Assembly (NCBI GenBank): GCA_019925095.2
Contig: CM034398.1
Coordinates: 3,719,001 to 3,783,000, forward strand
DNA from: Dendrolimus kikuchii
Lineage: Eukaryota; Arthropoda; Insecta; Lepidoptera; Lasiocampidae
Direction of reading: 5' to 3'
DNA: 64,000 nt
This document shows positions 1-10,610 of this stretch, in pieces. The position numbers and the translations under genes were made by a program. The first letter of the stretch is position 1; every line of letters begins with the position of its first letter. The notes under the pieces were generated by a model. That model ran no database searches. It was not told the origin of the DNA and saw only the letters and a list, made by a program, of their open reading frames with translations.

Positions 1-297
1 GTGATTCTAGGAAATTCGGTTCACGCGGCCGAGCAGGCATATTGCATTTGTACAGTATAAAGCAATGCCCCAATTGAGAGATGAGGCAGTCAAGCGATAA
101 CCACAAGCGAAGCAAGACGTGTGTACATTCGGTAATCTATTTAGTGACTGACTTTGCGCGTGTTATTGAATTGTGCATTACGTTTGGACTGGTTGTGCTC
201 AGTTATATTTGTACCTTTGTGTACGTGTTTGTATAGTTCTAGTAAACTCTATAATAATTCCAAAGGAGTTTTAATTCGAGTCCTGCAACTCGTATCA
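1..297 (+). mobile_element. LTR (3' part), cut by the window edge
   Basis: This segment matches the last ~300 bases of the solo LTR at 43938-44409. It has a TATA-like GTATAAAGCAA at about 56, the TTATATTTGTACCT block, the AGTTCTA(A/G)TAAA polyadenylation-like block and the terminus CTGCAACTCGTATCA. The 5' end lies outside the window. Confidence 0.7.
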
Positions 298-1039
298 ATA
301 TATACATACAACTCGATTCCCCATACCTACCTTTAAGACAGTAGTGACCCAAAGGTCGAAAGCGCCATACATTCATTGGCGTTTACGCCTTCTGTTCAAA
401 CGTTACGTTTTTTATTCATGCATATATGATTACTGTCACTTACGCTTGGCGGCTTTCCACACGTATAGGATGTTATAGCAGCTCATAACCCGACCGAGCA
501 CCGGCTTTTCAAAATATGTGGTGAGGCTGAAAAATTAAAAATACAAATTGTAATAAGAAAATAGATCGCGTGTTGGAGGTTTTTTCAACAGCGGTGTAGT
601 CGGCGGGTGCAACATAGGGTATGGTTTTTTCAACCGCCTTACCATAGCCGAATCTCCACCCCGCGCCACTGGTAGGTATATACTTAGGTATCATTATTAT
701 TTTTTAATTGCATGAGTACAGCTTATACTCTTATGCAGTTTTTAAAGACCCTTCGGAACTATGAAGTTGCCTTTTTCATTTTCAAGTAAAATTTTTGTAA
801 CTTTCTTTCATGTTAGGGTTACTTTACGTGTAAAATTAAAATTCATAAGAATTTAGTTACAAAAAAAAACTTGCAACTAAACGTCGAAAAAGTAAAATAA
901 AAAATACTTAAAGCCGAGCCGACGCGGTCGAAATTTCCCAAAAAAAAAAAATAATAACTCGAAACCTATTCATGTAAAATAACAATTTTTTTAGTTTGAA
1001 CCTCACTATTCTGGCCATCTGTATAAAATTCTTATGTTA
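298..1039. other. No gene seen, AT-rich
   Basis: Nothing recognisable. The short open frame at 509-694 has no supporting features. Confidence 0.5.
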
Positions 1040-1203
1040 GTGTGTATTTCACTCAACTTCTAAACCCCTGGATCAATCTTGATGAATTTTTTGTATGTGT
1101 TCGAGTAGTCGCGGATGGATTAGATTCACAATTAGACTCGGTAGGTAGCGCTGCAGTCGGGTTTTAATTTTTTACAGAGTAGGACAACGTCTACGCCCAC
1201 TAG
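1040..1203 (+). mobile_element. Helitron 3'-end fragment
   Basis: A diverged copy of the Helitron at 4354-4928. It has the TCGGTAGGTAGCGCTG box, then GGACAACGTCTAC, and ends in CTAG followed by T. The 5' part cannot be traced. Confidence 0.55.
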
Positions 1204-1645
1204 TATATTTATAAAAAAATATTCTGGTGAAAAACAAAATGTCATTTTTTTGTGAAATATACTTAACTAGCTTCAAAGAAAGTTTTTTTAACTATCCCAC
1301 GGGAACTCTTTAATTTTTCGAGATCAAAAGTATCCTATATGTTGCCCAGGGATATAAGCCACCACCATAAAAAAAATCATTTACATCGGTCCAGTCGTTT
1401 CGGAGATTAGCCCGTACAAACAGACAAAGAGAAAAAGAGTTAAACAAAAAATTTGAAAAAAATCTAAATTAGTTCTATTTCACTTCTTACATCCATCTGA
1501 CTCGGTTTTTAGCATTTTTTTTCATTGTACAGAAATTTGATGTCTACAATTTTATTATATGTATACATGTTGTATAAGTGTTGTATAATTCATTTAACAA
1601 ATTCTTGATACATATTATCGTTAAGATAATAGTAATAATAAATAA
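1204..1645. other. No gene seen
   Basis: The text around 1340-1440 (CAGTCGTTTCGGAGATTAGC) resembles the interior of lepidopteran Helitrons, but I cannot set ends. Confidence 0.3.
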
Positions 1646-1792
1646 GTGTCACGCCACATTTACATTAAATTTGTCAAGGTGCCATTGGGTTCATCCATTA
1701 GGATATTGATATATCTCGTAGCACCACGCATGCTATCCAATAGTCCAGGCCATTTTTATGACCCGTGGACTTGAGAGGCATACATGCATAAT
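1646..1792 (+). mobile_element. Element C, 3'-end fragment
   Basis: Matches the 3' part of the element C family: GTGTCACGCCACATTTACA at the left and GGCCATTTTTATGACCCGTG with an ACTTGAGAGGCATAC terminus at the right. The middle is diverged. Confidence 0.55.
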
Positions 1793-2229
1793 TATTACAA
1801 AGTTAGTCATTTAAACGAGCTTCTTCAGGATAACTGTAAGTCCTCCAGTCTTACAATAATTTCAAATGCACTCTGAGTAATAAATAGCTGTTCCGGCTAA
1901 TTTATTTGCTCCAAATTGTTACTTTCTAAACAGAAATCTTACTGCATACTTAATGATTAAAGTAATTGACGGAATGGCTAGTTAAATCATAATTTCTCGG
2001 TTAAAATTAAGAGTGCTTAGTTAATTAGCTTATCTTACTGTGTCGCATTAGCAAGCGACTCTTTACACAATCATTTAAGAGCCCATCCTATTGTACATTT
2101 ACTCTCATTGTCACTCTAAACTACTCTAAAAAAGAGAAGAAATTATTGTGTGTATGACCGAATCAAATACGTAACTGTTATTGCAAAAAAACTATTATTT
2201 TAAAATAATAATATAAGCCCATCTTATTA

Positions 2230-2400
2230 TAAACGTCTAGCTGTTAGATGATATGATGATAGAATACCTGCCACGCTTAGCAATGGCGGATTTATGAGTT
2301 TTACATACATATCAATAATCTCGATATGCAAGCTTCTTTACAATGTTTGCGCATGCTAATTATAGCAATGTACATTAAATAAGAAACCTGAACCCACGTC
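2230..2400 (-). repeat. Old tRNA-type SINE relic
   Basis: Contains ATACCTGCCACGCTTAG, CTCGATATGCAAGC and CCTGAACCCACGTCAT. These correspond, in order, to pieces of the better-preserved minus-strand SINE at 16431-16725. Confidence 0.4.
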
Positions 2401-2603
2401 ATAAAACAAACTGTGTTTTGTCTGAGTGCCTTAGTCGCTAATTCTCCATAATTTTATAAGTATATTTTAATGAAAAAAACGCTTTTGAGAAATATGAAAA
2501 AAATTATGTGTTTTCTACATTTCATTCTAACATTGTTGTTTAAATCTATTTTATATTAGCTAAACCATTAATAAACTAAACAGATAAAAAAAATATTAAA
2601 AGA

Positions 2604-2604
<1 letters not shown>

Positions 2605-2654
<50 letters not shown>

Positions 2655-2657
2655 TAT

Positions 2658-2744
<87 letters not shown>

Positions 2745-2756
2745 TATAGATATATA
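2605..2756. repeat. (TA)n microsatellite with GATATAGA interruptions
   Basis: About 150 bases of alternating TA, interrupted twice by a short GATATAGA. Open frames of Ile-Tyr repeats here are artefacts. Confidence 0.95.
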
Positions 2757-3500
2757 GAAAAAAATCAAAAACAGTATTTTGTATTTAAGTAAATTTAACT
2801 TCACAGATGAAGTTTTTTTCGTCTTAAATTGTTCTCTTAGTTTAAGTAAACGTCAAAATTTAGATTGACAAATAAAACCACAGAGAGATAGGGCCCGCTC
2901 TTAATATAATTTAATGAAGTAAAAAGCAAGTTACTTCCTCTTTTATTCTTGCTATTAGGTAAATTTGAATATGACATTCAGTTGCATTGTTTGTTTGTTT
3001 CATTTTTCCCGTGTTCAGTTATCACTGCACTCACGCCGATAAGTAGCTGGCAAAACAAAAACAAAACAGACGCCATTGTCAAAAAACTGAAAATTGTCAA
3101 TTTTATTTTTTACTAGCATGTATAAGCGAAACTTCGTTCACGTTGCCATGACGACTTTTGAAAGTGAATCACAATGACATCATCAATAGCCTTTTACACT
3201 ATATCAGTCTATCCACCGGAAAAAAAATTACGAACAAAATCTTTATACTGAATATAAAGTATAATCGAAGGGATTTTCATGTCTCATAGAAACAATGTAT
3301 ACTTGTTTCTGTTTTATATTCTACTGTTCTACTGTGTGATGACGTCATTGAAGGTCAAATAAATGTCAGACATATTATTTTTTCTATAGTATAAGAAAAT
3401 AATGAATATTTAGTCTTATTACGAATTATTACGTAGAAATGGTCAACAACACTTCATAAAATATTTATTTATTTAATTATTTATTAACTTACAAACATTG
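2757..3500. other. No gene seen
   Basis: AT-rich unique-looking sequence without open frames or recognised repeats. Confidence 0.5.
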
Positions 3501-3504
3501 CTAT

Positions 3505-4284
3505 TGTTACAACTTAGCCCCCCGACAAAGACAAATTCCACGAAGCACGCTATTTATTACCTGTCGGCATTTGAACCGATTGTAATACCTTTATGATTGT
3601 CTTCTTTTGTTTACTTATTTATTGATTACTGTGGAGAAGAGCCTATTGTACTCGTTTATGGCCGTTTGCAGGCATAATTAGTCAGGTGTGCGGATTACGG
3701 TTTCTAGGAAATTAAGTCGACGATACGGGCGGGCACACTTGTATTTGTGAAGTATAAAACAACGGCAGGATGGAGAGAGGAGCTAGTCAAAGCGATAACA
3801 CAAGCGAGGCAAGACTTGTGTAAATTTTAGTGACGGACTTTGCGCGTGTTTTTGAATTGTGCATTACATTTGGACTTATTGCGTCCGGTTATATTTGTAC
3901 ATACATACATAACTTCACGCCAGTTTCCTTGCGGGGTAGGCACGAACAACAGAGCGCCATTTAGGCTTATTCTTACACATCTCACTTACTTCTTTGACAT
4001 TCATAACTCTTGTCATGCACGCTCGTCTGTTCTTAAGGCTCCTGACATCATGGAAGGTGTGTCGTGGCCTTCCACGACTTCTGCATCCGTCCACTTTTGC
4101 ATTGTATATCTGTTTAGTCATTCTTTCATCATGCATTCTTTCCACATGCCCGAACCACCGGAGCATTCCTTTCCTTACCTGCACCCCGGTTATATTTGTA
4201 CATGTGTTATACGTGTTTGTATAGTTCTAATAAATTCTATAGTAATTCCATCGGCATTTTAATTCGAGTCCCGTACTCGTAACA
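3505..4284 (+). mobile_element. Solo LTR with 4-bp duplication, interrupted by an RTE 3' end
   Basis: The LTR starts TGTTACAACTT and ends ACTCGTAACA. It is flanked by CTAT at 3501-3504 and 4285-4288. Inside are a TATA-like AGTATAAAAC (about 3760) and a TAATAAATTCT polyadenylation-like block (about 4228). An RTE-like fragment (3901-4185) is inserted in it. No internal gag or pol remains, so it is a solo LTR, probably left by LTR-LTR recombination. It belongs to the same subfamily as the copy at 56814-57230. Confidence 0.85.
3901..4185 (-). mobile_element. RTE-like retrotransposon 3' end, nested in the LTR
   Basis: Minus-strand 3' end of an RTE-like LINE with the coding block KGMLRWFGHVERMHDERMTK. 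It ends with the short repeat tail that reads CATACATACAT on the plus strand. The 16-bp duplication CCGGTTATATTTGTAC flanks it (3885-3900 and 4186-4201), proof of target-primed insertion into the LTR. It is 5'-truncated. Confidence 0.9.
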
Positions 4285-4353
4285 CTATTACAGTTGTCAC
4301 CAATACGATAGCGTGGTACACGTAATACATGATATATACATAGTCAATCGTCA

Positions 4354-4928
4354 TCTAATATATAAAATTCTCGTGTCACAGTTTTCGTTGCCATACTCCT
4401 CCGAAATGGCTTGACCGATTTTGATGAAATTTTTTGTGCTTATCCGGTATCTATGAGAATCGGCCAACATCTATTTTTCATCCCCCTAAATGTTAGGGGT
4501 AGTCCACCCCTAAATTTTTTTTTTAATTTTTTAGATTATTATTTTTTATTTTATTTTTTTAGGATACAGCATTAAAAAATACATACAACCCTAAATTTTC
4601 ACCCCTCTACGATCAACCCCTATTTTTTATTTGTGAATTATAAACTTTAATCTTTTGACAAGATTTTTAATCTTATTTTGTTATGACTTAGTATTAAAAA
4701 AATTATATTACTCTTTTAGATTCACAATTAGAACCGGTAGGTGGCGCTGAGATCGGGTTCTGGAATCCTCCTAATCACCGGGAGCGATTTTGGTGATTTT
4801 GTTTTTGTGTGTTTGAGTTGGTTAACCCGGATGGTTTAGATTCGCAATTAGAACCGGTACGTGGCTCTGGGATCGGGTTCTAGAATTTTATATTTTAAAG
4901 GCAGGACAACGTCTGCCGGGGTCGCTAG
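4354..4928 (+). mobile_element. Non-autonomous Helitron
   Basis: Starts with TCTAATATATAAAATTCTC after an A and ends with ACGTCTGCCGGGGTCGCTAG before a T, the TC...CTRR ends and A/T target of Helitrons. Two internal CGGTAGGTGGCGCTG-like boxes (about 4735 and 4855) form a partial tandem repeat. No Rep/helicase coding remains. Confidence 0.8.
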
Positions 4929-5599
4929 TAGCATATAATATGCAGTTCTTGTGAATTCAGTCACATTACAAATAAAAATGTCAGTTTGTCGACATATCTT
5001 GTTCATTGTTCGCAAGGCCTGTGTCATCTGCGCCTTATTAAGCAAGTTGGTCTTGCCGTATGATAGTACGAATATTGGTGGCTAATCCTAAGTGTATAAG
5101 CCTGCCCAACATAACATTCGTTGGAATGTTCAATTTGATATCAGCCAACACACCTGGGTTAAATGACAAATAGATTTGTTTCTTGTTGAAGCCAGAGAGA
5201 TTTCTCAAAACAGATTCAGCTTAATAAGTACTTCGTGTGCCTGTTTTTAAAACAAATAACATTTCGAAGGAACGTTGCACTAAATGAGGAAACGCTGTGT
5301 GAACATTCGACGAGCCATTGTTTCGAATCGCAGTAACTCGGGCGAGGTTAATTTGAAATGGTACTTTATTGTTCTCCGGCGACATATAAGTTGGACCATT
5401 GTTTGTTTAAGTCCTTGATTAAGTCTCTTAATTGGTTGAACTTGCAAGGTTTAAACCAAGCCTTGGAAATCGGTACAAAAGTTGAACCGGTTCTTACTTT
5501 AAAAAAAACCAGTCTATCCATATTAATCATTATTTTTGTGTGTAATCTTAGTTTTTCATACCTTGTTTTTATTTTATTCTTTACATTTACTTTCTCATG
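4929..5599. other. No gene seen
   Basis: Intergenic-like sequence. The open frame at 5358-5609 has no recognisable protein features. Confidence 0.45.
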
Positions 5600-6140
5600 C
5601 TGTCTCTAGAGACCACGAGCCATAAAAATGGCCCGGACTTTTGGAGGGCTTGTATGGGGCCAAGGGAAGGCCAACACGTAGAGGCCCCTTGACAATTTTA
5701 ATGTAAATGTGGCGTGACACTGACCGGCGATTATCCCTGTCTACATCATATAGTAATGCACCCAAGGACAAGCCCCGGCCAGTGTAGGACTATTGTGGGA
5801 AATGAGAACAAAAAGTACCGGGCTATTAGGGTGAACTGCTAGTGGTAGTAGGCGTATGGGAATATAGGGACTATGGCTTCTGCCTGTCGCTATGTTCAGG
5901 GAACATGGAAAAATGGGCAGACGGTGACTCTTCACTCCCTGCATGGGCCCCAAAAAATTTCATAGAAGAAAACATGGGTGTGAGTGGCTAAGGGGTGTAG
6001 AGAGGAGGGATACAGATTCATCGAAGCTACTTCTGACGTGATGCCATTTATCACTTCCACCCCTGGAGCTTGAGTCTTACCTCTAGCGATCTCCACTCCG
6101 TGTCGGCTGGTTAAGGCAAGCACGGAGGTGGGGGCCTATA
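5600..6140 (-). mobile_element. Element C, near-complete copy
   Basis: Minus-strand copy of the ~630-bp family seen in full at 10611-11553. The 3' end carries the hairpin CGAGCCATAAAAATGGCCCG. The internal blocks GCGATTATCCCTGTCTAC, GGGCAGACGGTGACTC and CACCCCTGGAGCTTGAGTC are all present. The 5' ~90 bases are missing and AT-rich sequence follows. Confidence 0.75.
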
Positions 6141-6234
6141 TATATTATTATAATAATACTTAACAGTATATTATTATATATTATATTTAATTATTATAAT
6201 TTATAGTATATTATTATACGGCACGACAACAAAT
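6141..6234. repeat. AT-rich low-complexity block
   Basis: Almost only A and T, with repeated ATTATTATA words and short inverted repeats. Confidence 0.7.
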
Positions 6235-6385
6235 AATTTTTGATATGTTCTTGTCCATCCAAAAGTTACCTGGAAGAGATTGCTTGAAGCTATAAGACCG
6301 CCCATTGTACTACCTTATACTTAAGACAATAAAGTGTATTACTTTTCTTATGTTGGTGTACAATAAACAGTATTATTGTTGTTGT
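6235..6385 (+). mobile_element. LINE 3'-end fragment
   Basis: Contains CCTGGAAGAGATTGCTTGAAGCTATAAGACCGCC and, at its end, GGTGTACAATAAACAGTATT with a (TTG)n tail. The same order of motifs ends the CR1-like element at 36506-36836 and the fragment at 12511-12726, so this is a related LINE tail with a different terminal repeat. Confidence 0.6.
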
Positions 6386-6710
6386 TTAAGCTCCATCAAC
6401 CGGTTTTTAGTAATAAAAGTTCTTTAAACAGGTTTTTTTTAATAAACCGGTTTCGAGCGGTTTCAATGCACACCTTCAAAACGCAGCCATGTGATATAGC
6501 TAATTTTCAGTAACACACAAACACGCGTCGAGAGAGATAGAATGACACTTTCGCTTTTCGCAGAATCAACGGTAAATTCAGGTATATATAACACTCTCTT
6601 TAAGATTTACACTCCAAGCGAAACAGTCCTAAAATCGTTTAATTTTCAACCGGTTCTAAGCTTTTGTTTAAACTGGCAATAATATTGATGACTCTACTGA
6701 TACCTATATA

Positions 6711-7378
6711 CAATGTAAACTTTATATAACGACACTGAAGGGATTGTGCATTTAAAGGCGTTATAGAGAGTTGTCGTTAAATGGAGTGAAATCTGTTATT
6801 TTTGACTGACATCTTTTTCTGCACCAGTAATTTTATTGTATTTTTTACTTATTTTATTCATATCTTGCGATATTGAGGCATCTTGGTGATAAAGGAAGTA
6901 CTTAGAAATTTCGGTATGCATGATGCCGACAGTCGAGTTTATTACGGTCTAGGATAATAAAGTGATAAAAGTACGTAAACAGCTGCGCAGTATTTACTAA
7001 TTTTGACAAATTCAAAGGTCCTTTTTATAACTTAATTGTTGTCGTTATTGAAAGTGGGTGTAATGTTATATAGAGTGTATCATTGTATGGAAGACAAGCT
7101 TTTTTTAAGGCGGGAAAAATGCATTTCGCACAGTACCGGGTCCTTTGCTAGGGATTAGACCATAGTCGATTATATAGGCATTCCCCTGGGGGCAATCCAA
7201 ACACTAATCGACCGGCTTGTGTGGAGACTCGATACCAACCTACCGACCAACTCAATACTCCACTAAAACCACCCTCCTCCCATGATGGAAGACAAGCTAA
7301 ACCAACCAAAGCCAAGTGATTTCGACGCTTAAGGGAGTTTGTCGTTAAATCGAGTGACGTTACATGGAGTTTACGCTG
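6711..7378 (-). mobile_element. TIR element (pogo/Tigger-like MITE), interrupted
   Basis: Starts CAATGTAAAC, ends with the inverse of CAGCGTAAACTCC and is flanked by TA on both sides. Its interior matches the element at 60406-60843 in the opposite direction. A 184-bp SINE-like insertion (7101-7284) splits it. The CAGTGTAAACTC-type termini and TA target suggest the Tc1/mariner superfamily, pogo branch (inference). No transposase is present. Confidence 0.7.
7101..7284 (-). mobile_element. A-tailed SINE-like insertion, family I
   Basis: Flanked by the 14-bp duplication ATGGAAGACAAGCT (7087-7100 and 7285-7298). The plus strand begins with a T run, so the A tail and sense strand are minus. The body (GGCGGGAAAAATGCAT... 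to ...CACCCTCCTCCCATG) recurs in opposite orientation at 27365-27558. Confidence 0.8.
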
Positions 7379-7439
7379 TATATTATTTTATTTTCTATTG
7401 CCCCTCCTCCTTTCCCTCCGACGATTTATTTTGTTTATT

Positions 7440-7600
7440 AGTTAGCAGTCTCTGCAGACTTTGTCCTGCCTTGACAAAATAAAAATCGAGATGCCGATTC
7501 CAGCGCCACCTACTGAGCCTAATTGCGAATCTAAATCATTCCCGGACCCACTCAAACACAATTTTTTACACCTTGGGTTACATTATTGAAGTTTTAGAAC
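7440..7600 (-). mobile_element. Helitron 3'-end fragment
   Basis: Carries GTCCTGCCTTGACAAAAT and AGCGCCACCTACTGAGCC, the reverse of the 3' end of the 4354-4928 family. The terminal CTAG has decayed. Confidence 0.5.
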
Positions 7601-7748
7601 GGATCCCTAATTTAAAGGCACTAGATTTTATTTAATTTTAATTTGTATATATACTTATTCAAAAAATTAAAAATAATAATAATTGTTTCTTAAATGAGGA
7701 CATTTCGGATCCCTAATTATTTTTAGTAAAACATATAGCCTATATTAA

Positions 7749-7939
7749 TCTACACTAATATTATAAAGAGGTAAAGTGTGACGTTGTAGGGGGTAATCTC
7801 TGGATCTACTAAACCGATTTTTAAAATTCTTTTACTGTTGGAAAGCTACGTTAACAAGGAGTGTTATAGGCGATATATCATGACGCTATATACCAAGGGA
7901 GCGGGACAGAGCGCGGGTGAAACCGCGTTGGGCCGCTAG
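7749..7939 (+). mobile_element. Short non-autonomous Helitron (191 bp)
   Basis: Begins TCTACACTAATATTATAAAG after an A. It ends with the hairpin GCGCGGGTGAAACCGCG and then GGGCCGCTAG before a T. The same family, interrupted, lies at 16948-17474. Confidence 0.85.
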
Positions 7940-8361
7940 TCTGGGATAATGTAGCATTCTAATGGTGAAAGAATTTTTGAAATCGTTGCAGTAGTTTGAT
8001 TTTATTCGTTACAAACATACAAAGATACAAATCTTTCCTCTTTATAATTTTTTTTTTATTCATTTATTGCTGGAGTTCAGCAGCCAGGCAGACGGCCCAC
8101 TTGATGGAAAGCGGTTACCATCGCCTATAGACATTTGCAACACCGAAGGTGCTACAAATGCGCTGCTGCTCTCTTAAGGGAGACTGGAACCTGGCCACTA
8201 ATGCCGGAACACAACTCAAGATTGTTATGGCGATATACTTTAGACCAGGGGTGGTAGCCATCCAGTCGGGCAAATGCCCTACCACCTGGCTGTGGGTTAT
8301 TTCTGTCGCCTCTTACGACAGGCCGCCTGAAGATAGATCCTCTTTATAATATTAGTATAAA
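7940..8361 (-). mobile_element. Helitron 5'-end fragment, interrupted by SINE-A
   Basis: Reading minus, the 5' terminus resembles ATACTAATATTATAAAGAGG and continues into sequence with TTTGTATGTTTGTAACG. A SINE-A copy (8050-8337) is inserted in it. Confidence 0.6.
8050..8337 (-). mobile_element. SINE-A copy, 13-bp target duplication
   Basis: Flanked by TCCTCTTTATAAT at 8037-8049 and 8338-8350. The T run at the left marks the A tail of a minus-strand copy. The 5' end is truncated after GGCCGCCTGA. This is the best evidence that SINE-A moves by target-primed reverse transcription. Confidence 0.9.
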
Positions 8362-8802
8362 TTAAAAAAAAAACATTCTTTTTTTAATAAAATTGCACAG
8401 TAGATATCGTCATATAAACCATAAAGGTATAGAGGTTTATATGATCTAAGAAACTAAGCTATTAACTTCTACTAAAATCAGTAGCCTACTGCTGTTCTCA
8501 AGCACTAGAATGTACATAGACGTCTGCTAATTAGACAAAACATCGCGCTCAGTTTTTTGGAAGCGCACGAGCGTATTTGTGTTCTAGTTCTTTATAAAAA
8601 TAGATTTTTCTTCCAAAATACTAGATAATTGGTCCACCAACACCAAGGGCCTTGTGCGTTATTTTATCACCCTGAATGATATAAAGTAGGCCTATACATA
8701 GCATTGCTCTAGCTAAGGTACCTATAATATCTAAAAAAAAAATAAGGCCGCAGTTATAGAAGCTCGCGTAGGGCGCATAAAAGGCTATTTACGGCACTAG
8801 AC
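8362..8802. other. No gene seen
   Basis: AT-rich sequence without recognised features. Confidence 0.45.
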
Positions 8803-8812
8803 GTATCACTAC

Positions 8813-8977
8813 ATACATACATAACTTCACGCCAGTTCCCTTGCGGGGTAGGCACGAACAACAGAGCGCCATTTAGGCTTATTCTTACACACCTCACTTG
8901 CTTCTTTGACATTCATAACTCTTGTCATGCACGCTCGTCTGTTAGTTGATACGATACATCGTAGTGATACGATACAA
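8813..8977 (-). mobile_element. RTE-like 3' end with fold-back 5' junction
   Basis: The RTE 3' end occupies 8813-8941. The target repeat GTATCACTAC stands at 8803-8812 and again at 8978-8987. Between the RTE truncation and the right repeat lie 36 extra bases. The first 29 of these are a perfect inverted copy of the flank 8978-9006. Confidence 0.85.
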
Positions 8978-9006
8978 GTATCACTACGATGTATCGTATC
9001 AACTAA
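8942..9006. repeat. Perfect palindrome, 29-bp arms, 7-base loop
   Basis: The arms 8942-8970 and 8978-9006 are exact reverse complements; the loop is GATACAA. It sits exactly at the 5' junction of an RTE insertion. Confidence 0.97.
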
Positions 9007-9570
9007 ACACGTTATTCATTAAAAGCCGTTAATTTCCTAATACCGGAAAACGGTTGTAAGCTATAAGATAATGTTTCGTGAAATTATGACAACACGTTTG
9101 TCTACTAATTGCATACGATTTAAAAATTAGTTTACTCATATTAATTTCTCATGCTTGCCTCTATCCTATTATGAATTATAACTAATTACTGCGTTTAAAA
9201 TATAAATCTTTTATTATAGTTTTTATTGTGCTTTTAATTATTTTTTTATTTTCAAATCTTATTTGCATATGTGAGAAAATTTAGACTAAATTCAAAACAT
9301 TCGACTTGGAGTCTATTTAATTAAGTCCCTTCTTTCCACAGTCTACTTGTTAATTCCTATATCTTCCTATTCATTCACTTGCCTTACCGTCGGTTGAATT
9401 TTGATTTAGTTTTATGGAGTTTATGATCTTTATCGTCAACTTCAATGTGATTTTTTTTTCTAATTGACTAGTTAACTAATGTTTGATATATATATAAGTA
9501 TTTTTAATAATGTATTTTTTTTTGATTATTTTAGTGACAAATAACAGAAAAATTTTATGACATAATAATA
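9007..9570. other. No gene seen
   Basis: Very AT-rich, without recognisable features. Confidence 0.45.
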
Positions 9571-9574
9571 ATAT

Positions 9575-9720
9575 TATGTAATGGCCTGGCAACATTATAA
9601 ACTACCTGTATTGCACGTTCGAAAGGACAAACTGTCGTTCCTACAAAGAACTCAACATCTTCTTTAAATTGTATGTATGTGACAGTTTATGCAATAAATG
9701 ATATTCTATTCTATTCTAAA
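9575..9720 (+). mobile_element. LINE 3'-end fragment with (ATTCT)n tail
   Basis: GTATGTGACAGTTTATGCAATAAATG followed by GATATTCTATTCTATTCTA looks like a LINE 3' UTR with a polyadenylation-like AATAAA and a pentamer tail. Confidence 0.45.
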
Positions 9721-9783
9721 TGAAATGATATATATTAACTTCCTAGACAAACTAGTTATGAGCTATGGCTGGTGCCGTATCTT

Positions 9784-10060
9784 CATCCGTGCTGGAACAA
9801 AGAAAGAATACAATTTTCTCCGACCAGGTGGTAGGGTATTTGCCTGTGGGGGTAACTACCACCCTTGGTCTAGACCAGACTCTAGAGTCCAGAGTATGCC
9901 TCCATATCAACCTTGAGTTGTGTTCCATTAGTGGTCAGGCTCCAGTCGTTCCTTAGCGAGCGGCAGCACATTGGTAGCATCTTTGATGTTCGAGCGATGC
10001 CAATCGCTTTCCATCAGGTGAAACTTCTGCCTGTCTGCTGAACTCAAGCAATAGAAAAAC
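9784..10060 (+). mobile_element. SINE-A copy, diverged
   Basis: Starts CATCCGTGCTGGAACAAAG and ends ACTCAAGCAATAGAAAAAC. All blocks are in order, with small deletions. Open frames inside it are not genes. Confidence 0.8.
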
Positions 10061-10600
10061 AAATCTTACCATCCGCTTATATGCCTTACTATCGGGTAAA
10101 ATTTAACCAGTGGTAAGGCAAGTGAATGAATAGTAAGATCTAAGTCCACTGTTAGGCTCAATAAACGATACCAAATCAAAACGGATTGACTGGCTTCACA
10201 CATTGGTTATCTTGTTTTTTTTTTTTATTCGCCGGCCTTCCCGTCATGGTTCAAGACAGGGTTTATGTGTTCTTTTATTTATTTCAATCTTTATTATTCA
10301 AAACTACTTTAAATTTCTTTATGACTACATATTTATGCCAAATAATTCTACAACTTGAGATTTGTTGGTTAGGGTGGTTATCTTGTTACAAGTGGTAACT
10401 GTAAAAAAAAAAATGCTTAAGAAGTCAAAAATTGAAACAAAATCCTAAATCGCTTCCCAATAACGTGGGTTCGAATTATGTCCGGGAAACATGCACCTTT
10501 TTAATAAATTTGAAATCCCAATGAAGAAATAAGGTATTAAAGTCTTGTAAAATGTTAAACCATAAAAAAATAATATGGCTATTGTAACTAGATGTACTAC
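10061..10600. other. No gene seen, one tRNA-like SINE relic
   Basis: Around 10450-10490, CCCAATAACGTGGGTTCGAATTATG carries a tRNA B-box-like GGTTCGAAT, resembling the SINE head at 48400-48575. Otherwise empty. Confidence 0.4.
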
Positions 10601-10610
10601 CAAGAACTGT

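Noticed and set aside
2568..2804. Ile-Tyr repeat open frame
   Set aside because: Translation of a TA microsatellite; the same happens at 19231-19419 and 56126-56365.
3840..4262. 140-codon plus-strand frame
   Set aside because: It runs across an LTR and the antisense of an inserted RTE end, so it is fortuitous.
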